A stretch of 64,000 bases of DNA from Lutjanus erythropterus (GCA_020091685.1 CM034600.1:37801536-37865535), one strand, 5' to 3'; counted from the stretch's first letter, positions 9,727 to 22,534 are shown. Translations and numbers: made by a program. The notes: generated by a model not told the origin, from the sequence alone.

Positions 9727-11291
9727 AGAGGGCTGTACTACGAAGCAAATTTAATGAGTTAGCACGGTGTGTTGAGTCTAAAGTCAGAGTTTTCAATGTC
9801 AGGAAGGTGGCTCTCTTTTAACCTGGCTAGATCACCATGGTGACTGATGCTGAACTCATAACCTGGTCGGGAGCAGGTTAAGAGTTTCAGATTGAATCGG
9901 CTGTAAATCCGATGAGCAATATCGATTCTCAGCTGAGGGAAGACGTTATATATATATACAAAGTTGCTGAGTCGTACGTTAGTGATGTCACAGAACAAAG
10001 CTGCGTAATATAATTACAGTGGCAACTGTATGCATCACGTTGCCACGGGAACCTCAGTCAGTGATGCGGAAAGTCTTGTTTTTTCGCCTGTTTGCCTCAG
10101 GTCATATTAACACTTTAAATTTTACACAGCAGATCATCCACACCCTAAAAGAATGATAAAGTTAATACAGACTACTTTGTCTTAGTCTGATTTTCACTGC
10201 TGACACTGCAGCTCAGAACAGGCTGGAGCCAAGACTGTTTGCCTCGGAGGCTTCTCTTTTTGAAATCCATGGCTAGCCGAGAGAGATTTAAGACTAGACA
10301 CCGTCAAAATTTAGAGGAAAATGTGACTATGACCCACATTTTAGTTGACAAAATCTTAACTAAGTTTTTAGAAGTGGAGAATGTAAGAATTGCTTTAGGT
10401 ACAACAATAGTAGATGAAAATTATAATGTTAAAAAAAGAGCCGTGATTCATTTCCATTTAATTTTTTGTCAAAGTCACAGGGAGCCACTGGAGAGGAGAA
10501 AAAGAGCCCAGAGCTGCAGGTTCCTGAACACTGGCTGATTATATTCAGTCAGTTACATTCATTTCACTTTGATTTGACTAAAATCTAAAGTGATTTCAAA
10601 GTCTCCTTCATTATGAGACAGTGTCAGAACAACAGCATCATGTTTAAATCTGTTCTATCAAGTTTAAAGTTTAATTTGCAGTTGTCATGTTTGGAATAAA
10701 CAGGCGCATTAAGTTGATTAGTAATGATCTGACAGCGTTCCTCTCTTTCCTCATTTGCAGCATATTGCTGTATTTTCTCAATAATTCTCCGTTATATCAG
10801 CCTGTTCGTCTTGACTGATACTGGAATTTCTAATTTTGATGCAATACCTTGCAATACCAAATACCTTTCACAAAGAATAATTGACTCATTTTGGCATAAA
10901 TTGTTCGATTTTTATCAAAACATTGATATCACAGGGCAATAATATGACAACGGACGTTCAGAAGGAGCAAATGAGACGTGATGAGAATAAAACAGAAGTG
11001 TGAGTAAGTGATAAATCTAAGGGACTGTGCAGGATCTGCAGCAGTGTGTGTGTCAGTATTGATACCACAAAAAAGGACTATTGAAAGCATTTAAAATTTT
11101 CAGTATTGATGTTTGGATATTTTTGACAACACAAGTACATGCACAGAGCCTGAGGAAGACAACGTGGGTTAACAAAGAAAGTTGAACTTGTTACGTTGTG
11201 TTATCTCCTGCGTGGGTTTCAGGTTTTGTCGAACCACCTCACACAAAGGCGGCCTGGTTGTGTTGAGCTTCCTTCGTAGTTCAGCCCTCTG
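9727..11291. mobile_element. 1.57-kb element with 20-bp inverted termini
   Basis: The left end CAGAGGGCTGTACTACGAAG (9727-9746) and the reverse complement of the right end (11272-11291) agree at 19 of 20 bases. No convincing target duplication was found beside the ends, so the superfamily is open. A 99-codon open frame at 10239-10538 resembles nothing I know. The ends lie immediately downstream of pink1. Confidence 0.7.
10695..10700 (+). terminator. First canonical poly(A) signal after pink1
   Basis: AATAAA at 10695-10700 is the first canonical hexamer downstream of the pink1 stop and lies inside the element at 9727-11291. If used, the pink1 3' UTR is about 1.2 kb and mostly transposon-derived. 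Unproven. Confidence 0.3.
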
Positions 11292-12308
11292 ATCCGCGTT
11301 CCCCTGAACGTGTTCTCACAAACTCAGCATCACTTCAACATCAGCAGGAGTTAGAACAAAGTGCTGTCAGCTCCGCTTTGTGCAGAATGCAGCAGGTCTT
11401 GTAGGTGCATTGCATCATGGACTATTTAGGCTTCTGTGTGTGGAGAAAAAAAAAACTGGTATCTGTGTTTTCTACGATTAATTTCTCCTGAAATGAGAGA
11501 ACTATAAAGTACTAAAGACTACTGGTATTTCTGTTATGAGAGTTCTATATTCTTTTACAAGCGCTGATGCACTTTTTAGATATTTGCCAGGAGAGACCCC
11601 ACACTCACACTGTAACTGTCATCTGTGTGTTTGATTAAAATGGTCTTGGATGCAGATATTTGATATTAGAGTAAAATTAGCCAGAACCTACCGTGTAGGG
11701 CGACAGTTTAGTTTTACATATTCACAGGTAACGTGCAGCCGGCAAACAGCTTCCCAGCGGGCATCTGTCAGGCTGTGAGCCAAACAATCACTTATTCATC
11801 CATTCTGCACCACATGATGCATGTAAAAACCTCCCCAACACAAGATAGCATCACACTGATTACTGACTGACCCTCAGGATGTGATTTTGTTTTTGTTCCT
11901 GTGGTTTGCACTTTATGTCCATGTTTGCACTCGCTCAGAGCCACTTTGATGGTTTACTGATGTTTGTTTGTTGCCAGCTTATCTGTAATACTTATTATTA
12001 TTATTATGAGAAATTATAAAAGCTTTGAATAGAGATGCTCAACACTTCACACTTTATTATAATCTGTTATCAAAACTAGTCACATTAAAACTACAGTTTT
12101 GGCATCATAACCACGTGGTCAGTGAGGGAACTGATAGAGAGTGTGTAAGTTTTCATAATAAAGATGGTGAGAAATATTTTGGATAAATGTAGATTTTTCT
12201 GCTGTGTTTCAAAATAAAAGTATCTGTCTGAAAAGAGCTCTGAAAGGATTGTGCAAATCATTCTTCTTCTTACTTTAACTTGTCTGGTTTCTAAGTTACT
12301 CCATGTCA

Positions 12309-12309
<1 letters not shown>

Positions 12310-12394
<85 letters not shown>
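12310..12394. repeat. (CA)n microsatellite, about 85 bp
   Basis: An uninterrupted CA run of roughly 42 units. It creates long artificial Thr-His and Cys-Val frames on the two strands that are not genes. Confidence 0.97.
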
Positions 12395-12396
<2 letters not shown>

Positions 12397-13151
12397 CCAA
12401 ACACTTATGTTTTGTTTTGACAGATTTTATTTAGAGATAAAGTTTCCTTATAATCTGAAGTGATCTCCGACTAATCTGAACCATGGGGTAGAGCTTCTAT
12501 GCCCTGAGAATTTACAGCTCAGACGTTGGTGTGCACGATTTGTCATCAATCATAGTGTTTGGTTTATGAGCCGGAGCGTTGTTGTTTGCCATGTAAACCA
12601 AAGATCATAAATGAGGGAGGGGGATACTGAAGATCTGGCAACGGGAAGCCGTAAATCAAATAAACTGGAAAGATTTTTCCACAACAGTAATGACCCTTCG
12701 AGACAAACCCAGTGTCTTTATTCACACACACACACACACAAACATAAATCCATGCAGTGCTCACTTGGTCCCAATTACAACACAACCTCTTGTCTACTTT
12801 TATTTTGCTTGTATTTTCATTTTTCTTTCCTTTTTATCTGCTGTGACAAAAAGCTTCTTGAACTGGAGGAAAGAAATTGAGACATTTTGGTGACGTGCCC
12901 AGGAACATGCACAACAGAATCTGGATATTACTGCAACTGAACAGTGTGAGTTAGTATGCGAATAGTGAATTTAAAGTCCACCAGAGAAACCTTTCAGCCT
13001 CCTCCTCCATCATACAGACCTGTTTTTAACTCTGCTCTGATGTGACAGAGGTTGAAAAGTGTTTGAACACCACTGAGATCAAATACTGCTTTGATATGAT
13101 GGAGGATGAAAAGAAAACAGGTTTTATTGGTCAGATGGGTAAACAGATAGA

Positions 13152-14296
13152 TACACTGCCTGGTCAAATAAAAGTCACCACCTGGATTCAACAAAGCAAA
13201 CAGGTCAGATCCTTCCACTGGATAATCACTGCAGTGATTAATATGTTTCAGCTGGTAACCAGTTATTGAACTCTAACTGATGCAGTGAGCAGCTTCTCAT
13301 TTCTTAAACAACCATGTCAGAAGACAAAAGATGTTCCTCTGTTTCAGAAGAGTCAAATTACTGACCTGCATCAAGCAAAGAAAACAACTCAGGAGATTAA
13401 TGAAACTACTAAAACTGGGTTAAGAACTGTCCAACACATTATTAAAACCTGGAAGGATAGAGGTGAACCATCATCTTCAAGGAAGAAATGTGGTCGGAAA
13501 AATATCTTGAATGAAACGTTTGGTGAAATCAAATCATAAAAAATCAACAGTAGAACTCACAGCTGTGTTAAGTGAAAGTAAGAACATTTCCACACAAATA
13601 ATGTGAAGAGAACTGAAGGGATTGGGACTAAACAGCTGTGTAGCCTCAAGAAAACCACTTATCAGTGAGAATAATCAGAAAAAAAGGCTTCAGTTTACTG
13701 AAAAAGTTTACTGGAAAAAGGTCATGTGGTCTGATGAGTCCAGATTTACCCTGTTCCAGAGTGATGGGGGCATCAGGGTGAGAAGAGAGGTGGATGAAGT
13801 GATGCTCCCATCATGCCTAGTGCCTGCAGTACGAGCCTGTGGGGGCAGTGTTATGATCTGGGGTTGCTTCAGTCGCTCAGGTCGAGGTTCAGAAACGTTA
13901 TAATGTCAGCTTCACTACCTGAATAAACTGAATGATCAGGTTTTTACATCAGTGTTTTTTTTTCTTCTCTGATGACACAGACATATTCCAAGATGACAAT
14001 GTCAGGATTCATGGGGCTCAAATAGTGAAAGAGAGGTTCAGGGAGCAGGAGACATCATTTTCACACATGGATTGTCCACCACAGAGTCCAGACCTGAACC
14101 CCACTGAGAATCTTTGGGATGTTCTGGAGAAGACTTTACACAGCGGTCCGACTCTCCATCATCAATACAAGATCTTGATGAAAAATTAATGCAACTCTGG
14201 ACAGAAATAAATGATGACATTGCATAAGGTTATCGAAATGATGCCATGGAGAATGTGTGCCATAATCAAAGCTAAAGGCGATCCAACGGCAGTGTA
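13152..14296 (+). pseudogene. Tc1/mariner transposase relic
   Basis: Decayed Tc1-like element. The left terminus TACACTGCCTGGTCAAATAA begins at 13152. Broken frames then give a helix-turn-helix region (LRTVQHIIKTWKDRG, about 13420-13460), WSDESRFTLF with the first catalytic Asp near 13735, QDDN with the second Asp near 13997, and [15 protein letters not shown] with the catalytic Glu near 14105, the DD34E pattern of Tc1. Several frameshifts and stops interrupt it. The right terminus is reduced to GGCAGTG|TA at 14288-14296, suggesting a deletion just inside that end. Inactive. Confidence 0.9.
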
Positions 14297-15184
14297 GGAT
14301 AAATTTACTGTCTACATCCAGATGTGCATCCTGTCCCTGTGTGCTGTACAGTGTTGACTTTTCCCAGTAAACTTTTACCCACTGCTGAAATCTGAATCTA
14401 GAGTTAACAGCATTCAGCTGGACAAAACTGGCAACAAAAAGAAAAGCAAGACAGAGATTTATGTATGAGGAAACATTTCCAGGGTTGACTGTCATGGTGA
14501 AAAACATCTAAACTAAATACCAGCCAACTACTTGCATAATAACTCGTTTTGAAACATGAATGAAATGTTTTAGCTGAGTTACTCCCTGCAGATGTGAAAT
14601 AAAGTTGTGAAAACTGCACTTAGAGTTTAGAGAATGTTAAGGCTTACAAAATGAGTCTATATAACTCTATATGGATGAAGGTATGTCCATATACTTTTGT
14701 CTATTTTGGTCCGAGGCTTTTTCAGTTGTCAAAAAAAGACAGTTACTTAGTGAGGTCGTGTTTCAGGGCCACATGTTGCACATTTTTAATAGCAGGGGAC
14801 CCTGTGACCAAAATCGGCAATTACATTTTTTAAATTTTATTTTTGCTACAGTAGCCTGCAACTAATAAAAATAAAACAAAAATGCATAAAAAGTTTTCTG
14901 GTTTCCACTTGAGGTGTTTTTGTGTTTCAGGTCAGGATAAAACTCACCAAACATCTGGAAAATAGTAAAAAAAAATTACAATTTTCAAGGCATAATTGCA
15001 AGATGAATATCTAATATGATCAAATTCATGAATTTATGCTCACTGTCACAGATCAGAAAATACAGTTTTCATGATTTTTCATTGAATGCAATGTACTGAT
15101 ATTAGAAAATGTACTTTGTAATTTGAACTTTTGAATACTTAAGTATTTTTAAAAGCAAGTACTCTAGTACTTTAACTTAGAAAA

Positions 15185-15400
15185 CTCAGAATACATTGTT
15201 TTGTTCTCTGTGGAACAAGTTGCCTTTGAGTTTAATGAATTCTACAAAAAAAACTAACTTTCTTTTGCAATGTTCACTCGCTCCTGCACTTTTATTGCAA
15301 AAAAGCCTCATGCTTTGCAATTTTTCAGAAAAGCTGCATGAAATCAGGCATTTTAGGCCACAACAATCCCAAAAACAGCCCGCGAAATCCAGGAGGGACT
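15185..15400. repeat. Repeat copy shared with 62930-63120
   Basis: GGAACAAGTTGCCTTTGA, then TTTAATGAATT, and further on GAAATCAGGCATTTTAGGC and CAACAATCC occur in the same order here and inside the hAT-like element at 62371-63426. This copy is therefore an internal fragment of that family. Confidence 0.65.
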
Positions 15401-16998
15401 GAAATGTGACTGCAAAGTCTCAGTTATCAGTGATTCACCTTCTGACAATTGAGAGAGAAAAATAAATCTTCCAAAAACATCAGTATGATGTGTGGCCATT
15501 ATTTCACTGGACCAGTATAGAAACAGTTGTGGTGCTCAAAGCTGGGAGATTTAAACACCTTTTTTTCATTTGAGATACAAAGTCCTGGTTACTGAGAATA
15601 ATCTGCTGCTCTCACCGACCTCAGTTTTGTCCACTGAGGTAACAGCCGTGTTGAACCTGTGCAGAGATTTATTTTCCACTGAAATAACATTTGGTTTCTG
15701 TGGCAGTTAGCGTCACCTCGTGGTTTCAGCTCGTGGGAAAGCTGCAGCAGACGATGTGTTCTGGATTCTGATCGAATTAAACCGTGTCATCGGAAAGAAA
15801 ATATCTTTATCTCTCTCGCTGCTTCGCTTCTTTTGTGACCTTTGCACAAATAAGCATCCATTATCTGCTCATTATTGTTCAGACAGGTTGGCTATTAGTT
15901 TCTCTTATCACATTAATAAAGATAAGGGAGGTTGTGCAAGAATCCGCTCTTGAAAGCTTTGGTTTCACTTGTGTTTGCAGTTTTTATAATTTAGACTTTG
16001 GAATCATAAATGAAAAAACATAGCATCGCAAGTTGTGTAACTATAAATGTACGGTGGTAGAAGATGTGTCTCTGTCTCATGTGGTTTTATTCAGACAACG
16101 CTGGTACTGAAATACAAATGTCTTCAGGTTTTGTGCTGCCAAGTTCTTATGTCCGCTGAGTTTTATTCTGGACACTTGCTGTTCATGCAGCTGCCACACA
16201 CATCTGTCCCACTTTTCAGTTGCCTCAGGAAAAGTTTTCCAAGACGTCAGCCTCAAACCTGTGTGAAGACAGAAAGATGATTTTTATTGTTGCTGATATC
16301 AGTTATGTTTAGTTTCCTGTTCTTCCACTTTATTGTCACTGTAACATGTTTTATTACTTATTGCCTGTGTTTTATTTCTGAATGTGTTTTGGCAATCCTG
16401 TATTTTGTTATGGTCTTGCCAATGAAGCCTCTTTGAGTTAAATTAAATTGAAATTGAAAGAGGAAAAAAGAAAGAGATAAACGAGAGAATAAAACTCTCA
16501 TACACCTTCAGTATGAGTTATATACAAAGTTAACTCTCACTACCGTCCATCTCTCATCTCTTCTTTTATCTTATCCTCATCTTATTCTTCATCCTCGGTG
16601 TGTGAACAGCATGTCGAAGCTGGTTTTTATGTTGGAAAATTGGTCATGAACTTTCATGTCTGGGTCCCTTCAGGGTGTCCTTCAGTGGACAAGATGATTC
16701 AGTCCCATGTAGGCCGCCCTGCCTGCCAGAAGATTAACTGGCCTCTATGTGCCTGTAAATAGTTTAACTATTAACATTTCTGATTTTATTACAGAGGTGT
16801 GGTAGTTGTTGTACTTTATGTCACATTATAAAACAGTTTTAGGTTAAAACAGGATTGTCTTTTTTCCATAAATGCAGCATGAAAGTCCTGAAACTTCAAG
16901 TCTTATGTCCTTATGTGTCCCAGATTAACCTCTAAGAAGATCCAATAAGGGTCTAAACGTTGGAAATGAAACACTTTAGCTTACAGTGAAGTTCTGTC

Positions 16999-17100
16999 CT
17001 CTAATAAAGTCTAATAAAGGGTCTAATAAAGGGTAAAATAGAGGGTCTATTAAATGGTGTAGTAAGGGTCTTATATGAGTCTAATAAAGGGTAAAATAAA
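16999..17100. repeat. Degenerate short tandem repeat
   Basis: Irregular repeats of TCTAATAAAGGG, TCTATTAAATGG and related 12-16 base units. No other content. Confidence 0.7.
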
Positions 17101-17620
17101 AAAAATAAATAGGCTTTGTAAAAGCACGGCTGACCTTTGTTGTAACCAAATTGCTGCAATTAAAGCTCAGCAAAACCCATATTAGTCTGTTTATCATTAA
17201 TCCCTTGATTGGCTAAAGTGTCTAGTTCCAATATTTTCCACTGGGTGGAAATGTTGCTATAAGAAATCATCGTCTGAAAAAGGAGAGACAGAAAAATCAT
17301 AGTTGACAGGTGTGAAGACTTCATGTTGTAGACCCACTAATGATTAACATTTTTTGTTCAATGGCTGAAACGTGACAAGAACATTTTTACCCATAAAAAA
17401 AGTGTTTCCTGTCTTCAGTTCAGCTGTTCAGAATTAAAAAAAAAATACCACCACCAACAAAAACTGAATGTTGAGTATTATTAACATATTCTACTCTGTG
17501 TAATGTTTTCATGTGAAAAAAAATCTACTTTAGTTCCACAGCTGAAAACAATAACACTTGTTAGGTCATATCTAGAATGATCCTAACTGGGTAATTCAAC
17601 CACCTGGTTAATTTGTTAAT

Positions 17621-17650
17621 AACAACAACAACAACAACAACAACAACAAA
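17621..17650. repeat. (AAC)n microsatellite
   Basis: Ten units of AAC/ACA in an AT-rich stretch. Confidence 0.95.
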
Positions 17651-17914
17651 AACTGTAAAGTTGTTAAAGAAGAAATCTGTAATATATTTCTTGTAATTTA
17701 TCATAAAAGGACCACGATATGTTATCAGAGATTCAGGAAATATGTTAAAGTTGAAATACTCACTTCACTGGCAGCTGCAGTGTCCTTTGAAATTTCTATT
17801 CCAGGCCAGAATAACTGTTTTAGTTTGCATGGTTCACATGAATTAGAGTTCAAATTAAAGCCAAAATTTCCCTGAATGAGTAAGTGTCTCTTTATTAGTC
17901 ATAAGAAATCATTA

Positions 17915-18020
17915 ATAATCTTGTAGAAGGAGTAGATGTTTATAACGGTTAAATTGAGCGAAATGTTAATGGAGTTTGGCAGGCAGTGAGGCAGACAGTC
18001 ACTGAACTCAAACTCCAACT
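17915..18020. repeat. Fragment of the pink1 intron 6 MITE family
   Basis: CTTGTAGAAGGAGTAGATGT, AACGGTTAAATTGAGC and GGCAGGCAGTGAG follow the same order as at 7685-7765 in pink1 intron 6, with scattered differences. Termini were not found, so this is a truncated copy. Confidence 0.7.
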
Positions 18021-18558
18021 GACAGTTATAAACAGCTGATCAGTATACAGTGGAGGACTCATCATCACTTGTATTGTTAAATTACAATAAGAGGTGAGAG
18101 GAGGATGAGGGAAAAAACAACTCGTTTTAACCACAGATCATATATTAAATAGGGATTCAACATATTTAATAGATGATCTGCGGCTCCAACTCAGTATTTG
18201 GACTGTTGTTACAGACAATTGCTACATATTTCTCCTTTAAATTTTCTCCGCAGAGACAGAAACTTTGACCTATGTGGATATCTGTAAGTGACAAAATATA
18301 ATTACTTTTTGTGAATGATCTTTGTAGAAAAATACAGGACCATTGACAAGAGATATAAAGGGTTTCTTTTAGCTCACTGGGACAGAACAAAGAGCTTCAA
18401 ACATCTTTTAAGATCTCAGAGGCGCCAGAAACACTTGACTGAAAAGGATCACTGCAGCTGTTTCTCTGTGTTTCAGAGCAGGAAGAGATCATGTCAAAGG
18501 GTGATTCTGTCAGCAAACAGCAGACATCTGGGTGATGAACGTGGAAGCAGAAGAGCAG

Positions 18559-18560
<2 letters not shown>

Positions 18561-18602
<42 letters not shown>

Positions 18603-18606
18603 CACA
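18561..18606. repeat. (CA)n microsatellite
   Basis: About 22 CA units with one CG interruption near 18596. Confidence 0.95.
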
Positions 18607-20019
18607 GAGCAATGATGCTGATTGGCTCAGTTTCAGGAGAACAAACTGCTGGTTAAAATCTTAAATCTGCAGCATAAGCAGACAAAACAAACAACATGCA
18701 AACTCAACATTTTAACTTTGTTTTTAACACTGTGGAGTTGTCAGCCATGTAAAAAAAAGGTTGTTGTATGTGTGAAAATAATAAGACCAATAACTCCTTT
18801 AAACATGCAGCATAAAAGAATTAAAGGTGTAATCTTCCTTTTGCACATTTGATGGTGGAGACATGAGAGAAAAAATGAACATGAAACATTATTACTACAG
18901 CAAATTTAGACTTGTAGAATTTCTGCAAATAGAAATGAGTTAATAATGTGTAAATCTACATATTCATATGAATAAATATATCTCTCTCATCAAGCTTTAT
19001 AGAAAAAACAGCAGATACTTAAATAATGATGGCGTAGGCGCCATGTGAGCCGCTGGACCAGCACACCTGTCTGGTAATCCACCCATGTGAAAAATGTGAC
19101 GGGAATTATCTGTTAAAGGTGTGAACAGTTAATTGTAACACACTCTCAGAATACAAGTTTGCCTTTGTTTGTCATCCCATGATTTAATGCACCAAATAAT
19201 CTTTGTTGCTGTGATTTCATCTTCCAGGAAGTTTGATTTTCTCTCTTTGGTCCGTAGTTATTTCTGACTAAACCCCCATTTGTGCCGCATTATTTAAAGG
19301 AGGGATTTCTGATTGTAAAGGAGGTGCCGTCAATTAAGTTAATGTGGGTAAATTACAAATGAACTTCTTAGAACCTGCGTGGGCAAAGGTTTAGCAAGGC
19401 ACAACGCACATTAATCTACAAACTATTTTTGATGCATTCAATTGAAAACAACATCAGTTAAGCCAGGATGTAACCTTCAACATAATATTTGTTAGCTTGT
19501 TTGCAACTTCGTCAGTTGTTTTACCATGAGCAAAATTAACTGGATCATTTGCATTAAAATATAATAATTTCCACACAGAGAGGGCTGGTCACTGATGTAC
19601 TAATGGATGCACACTGGGGGTGTAAGTTTGCTATTGGTCACTTGATTCAAGCAGCATCACAACGTCGGCTTTCTACATTTTCAAAGTCCCCAAGAAACAA
19701 GAGCAACTGAGCTGCAACCTAAATGCTGAAAATGGCAAATTAGCACCTGGGATGGTAATGATACGAATGTAAACATGCTAACAGCGGTTACCTTTTCTTT
19801 TGCAGTGATGTAGTCATTTTAAAGCCACAGTTTGCCTCCTAATGTGCAAATGTTCCACCAAAATAAGCTCCCACTCAACACTATTTTGCAGCAGCACTGT
19901 CGCTGAAACCTGGGCTCAGCACCGCCCAAGACATTTGTGATTAGTTTAAAGAAATGCAAACAAGAGAGGGCGAGAGAGCAAAATGTGTATGCATGAAGCC
20001 AGACCTTTCAGCGCTGCAG

Positions 20020-20180
20020 AAAGAGGTCTACTGATGCACATGCAGAACAGGAAGGGCCCAGTAGAGAACCCTGTGGAACACCAGTTGATAGGGGGTCAGA
20101 TTTAGAGTGATCTTTTTTGACAGGAGGGGAAAGACAGGTGAAGTGAGTGGTGGATCTGAGGGACAAAACAAGCACATTGG
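20020..20180 (-). pseudogene. LINE reverse-transcriptase fragment
   Basis: Read on the minus strand, this gives TGVPQGSLLGP, the conserved reverse-transcriptase motif GVPQGSxLGP, preceded by a short region ending KSDPLS. Only about 50 codons are recognisable and the frame decays on both sides. Most like L2/CR1-type LINEs. A remnant with no function of its own. Confidence 0.65.
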
Positions 20181-20319
20181 CTGAAGTGTAGTACCACATA
20201 TGTAGACTGACAAACAGAGAACCAACAACAACAACAAAAAAAAACAAAAACAGGGGACGGGGAAAACACCTGACACATGAAGAATGAGGAAAAGGAATGA
20301 CATGATGTGGTGATGTTCA

Positions 20320-20450
20320 ATTATAACTCCAATTCCCAAGGAGTTGGTGCATCGTGTAAAGCGTAAATAAAAACAGAACACAGTTCCTTCAAATAATTTG
20401 TGACTTGTATTTAATTGAATACAAAGAAGACAAGATATTAAATGTTGTAA
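20320..20450. repeat. Interspersed repeat, related to 61000-61140
   Basis: GTAAATAAAAACAGAA followed by TAATTTGTGACTTG and TTGAATACAAAG resembles the segment at 61013-61100 (GAATAAAAAACAGAATGTAA, CTGAATACAAGACAAAGACA). Reverse-oriented scraps lie near 22170-22260. The order matches a very common teleost repeat; the family name is uncertain. Confidence 0.55.
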
Positions 20451-20459
20451 AAGATGTAA

Positions 20460-21007
20460 CAAGACAAAAAGTACAAACTTTTTACTTTTACTCCCAATTG
20501 TTTACCACAAATATCTGTACTTTCTACTCCTTGCATCTTCAAAAAAGCTTTGTTACTTTTGTTGTAATGTATTTGAAGGGTTATTAATTATTATTTTTTT
20601 GCATCCCTGTACAGTGCCTTCCCAACATCAAGACGAATTTCAACATTAACGCACGACAGATGCAACAAGATGAAAACAATGTAAAAAAAAAAGATGAAAA
20701 TGATGTAAAACATGTAACAAGACAAAAACAACGCAAAAGACACAATAAGACAAAAAAGACACTTCAAGACAAAAAAGACGTAACAAGACAAAAACAATGT
20801 AAAAGAAGGTGAAACAGAGAGGGAGACTCAAACATGGAGAAAAGGTAAAGTTCAGTTTCCTTTACACAGAAACAATCAGTAGAACTGACTGAGGACAACT
20901 TTTTCTTCTATAATGTTTCAGAGCCTGTACTTTTCCACTTTTGTTTGAATAAGGAAGTATCTGTACTTCAACTTGAATACAGAATGTGTGCACTTTTGCC
21001 ACCTCTG
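20460..21007. mobile_element. hAT-like fragment with internal minisatellite, reverse copy
   Basis: The right end ACTTTTGCCACCTCTG and the segment TTTTACTTTTACTCCCAAT are the reverse complement of parts of the element at 48289-48726. The middle (20640-20815) is a degenerate tandem array of about 18-20 bases around GTAACAAGACAAAAA. The left boundary is approximate and no clean target duplication was seen. Confidence 0.6.
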
Positions 21008-21554
21008 CATCTGTGATGGTATGAGGGTGTGTTAGTGCCCATGGAATCATGGGTAACTGTCACATGAAGGCATCATTACTGCTGAAAGGTACATACAGGT
21101 TTTGCTGCCATACAGTGAGACAATGCCAAGACACATTGTGCACGTGTTCTTACAGCGTGACTTTGTACTAAAAGAGTGTGGTGCATTATGAAGCGCAAAA
21201 TACGACAACAGAGACCCCGGATTGTTGAGCAGCTGAAGTCCTATATCAAGCGAGAATGAGAAAGAATTTCACTTTCAAAAACTTCAACAGTTAGTGCAAA
21301 AGAACTGCAGAAAAAAAAATCAGATTCAGTTCAGGTGAGTGGATCGACCCCAAAATACTGATACTACTTACATTTTGAAGCAGGTACACAAACTCTCACC
21401 CAAGCAGCACGACACGAGAAATGTGAGATCTCGCGATACCTTCACACCTGTTTATATCCTACCTGGAAGCAACTCAGACAAAAGAGAGATCTGCTCAGAA
21501 ATAGTGATTCGTTATGCGTAGGGTCGACGTCACAAACTTTCAACAAAGAAGAAA

Positions 21555-21840
21555 ATGTCAGAGGACTTCGACATAGAAGAGGAACATCATTTCTTTGCTC
21601 AGCTGTATTTGTTTGAGCCTGGATATACGGACGAGGAACTCAGACAGATGGACGAGGCAGCTGCAGCTCAAACAGACCCGCGTGCAGCCGTGGACCACAG
21701 AGCGAGAGCAACGCAACGCTGTTTTCCACTGAAGCTCCAGGAGAGTTTTGTGAACTGGAGATCTTCACCCGTCCTCACATCAGCACAGGGGTGAGTAGAT
21801 ATTGAGTGAATTTTCATCTTTGGGTGAACTATCGCTTTAC
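21555..21840 (+). pseudogene. Fragment resembling fish P2X7-like repeat proteins plus MITE end
   Basis: An open frame of 79 codons starts MSEDFDIEEEHHFF and contains YLFEPGYTDEELRQM, which resembles the YxFEPEYTDEEL box of multicopy fish proteins annotated as P2X purinoceptor 7-like. The frame then runs into sequence shared with the MITE at 40703-41339, ending TTTGGGTGAACTATCGCTTTA. No splice partner or rest of the protein is present nearby, so this is most likely a transposed scrap. The family resemblance is from memory. Confidence 0.35.
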
Positions 21841-22534
21841 ATAACTTGGTATCCTATTGAAAGCAAACTTTGGGGTATCGGACATTCCTGCTGTGATTGG
21901 CCAGCAAAACAGGAGAAGGCAGGTGCAGTTACAGAGGGGCAGGGGTGGAGGTCAGGGGGTGTGAGGGATGTCTGGAGAGGGCAGGGGATATTTGCATATT
22001 CATTCATATTCATAGTCATCCTTGAATACTAAATGAAGGCAAGGTGAAGAACTATATGTAAGCCAAGTATTTGAACTGATTTTGCAAAAAAAAAAAAAAC
22101 TTATCAAAAACAATTAATTCCTTCTTGCACAACTTTTTATATTATTTAAAACATGACTGGAGGTGAACTTTAAAATAAATATGTGTTGAAAAGGATTTGC
22201 AAATCACTGCATTCTTTTTTTTTATTTATGTTTTACACAACATCTCAACTTCTTTGGAATTTGGGTTTGAAGAAAATGAGTCCCAGAACACAATTTGAGG
22301 AGAAGATTTGTGTTTTTCATAAGACAGCCTGACAAAGGACAGAAGATCAGAGCATTATGGGTAATAGTGAATGACCTTGCAGGCTGGTTAATGTGTCTCT
22401 GTCATGTCTCACTGCAGGTCTGTTTCAACACATTCCTCACAGCCATTACAGAATGTCTGGTATTTTCTGGAGCCCACGTGCGGAATATTTAACACAAAAA
22501 CTCAGTTTGTACTAATTTTCTTCATTGTGTAACA

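Larger units (their letters stand above)
11292..21540. other. Repeat-rich spacer between pink1 and ada
   Basis: Ten kilobases with no supported host exon. It holds CA tracts, a Tc1 relic, a LINE scrap, hAT-like fragments and AT-rich sequence, entered separately. The parts 14700-15100, 15450-16990, 17110-17900 and 18620-19990 show nothing recognisable apart from short repeat scraps. Confidence 0.6.

Noticed and set aside
10239..10538. 99-codon frame inside the inverted-terminus element
   Set aside because: No domain, no start context and no similarity I know; too short to call a transposase.
12091..12463. Long frames on both strands through the CA tract
   Set aside because: They are made by the dinucleotide repeat (Thr-His or Cys-Val runs).
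19020..19080. Possible tRNA around GGCGTAGGCGCC
   Set aside because: No A or B box and no cloverleaf; only a short palindrome.
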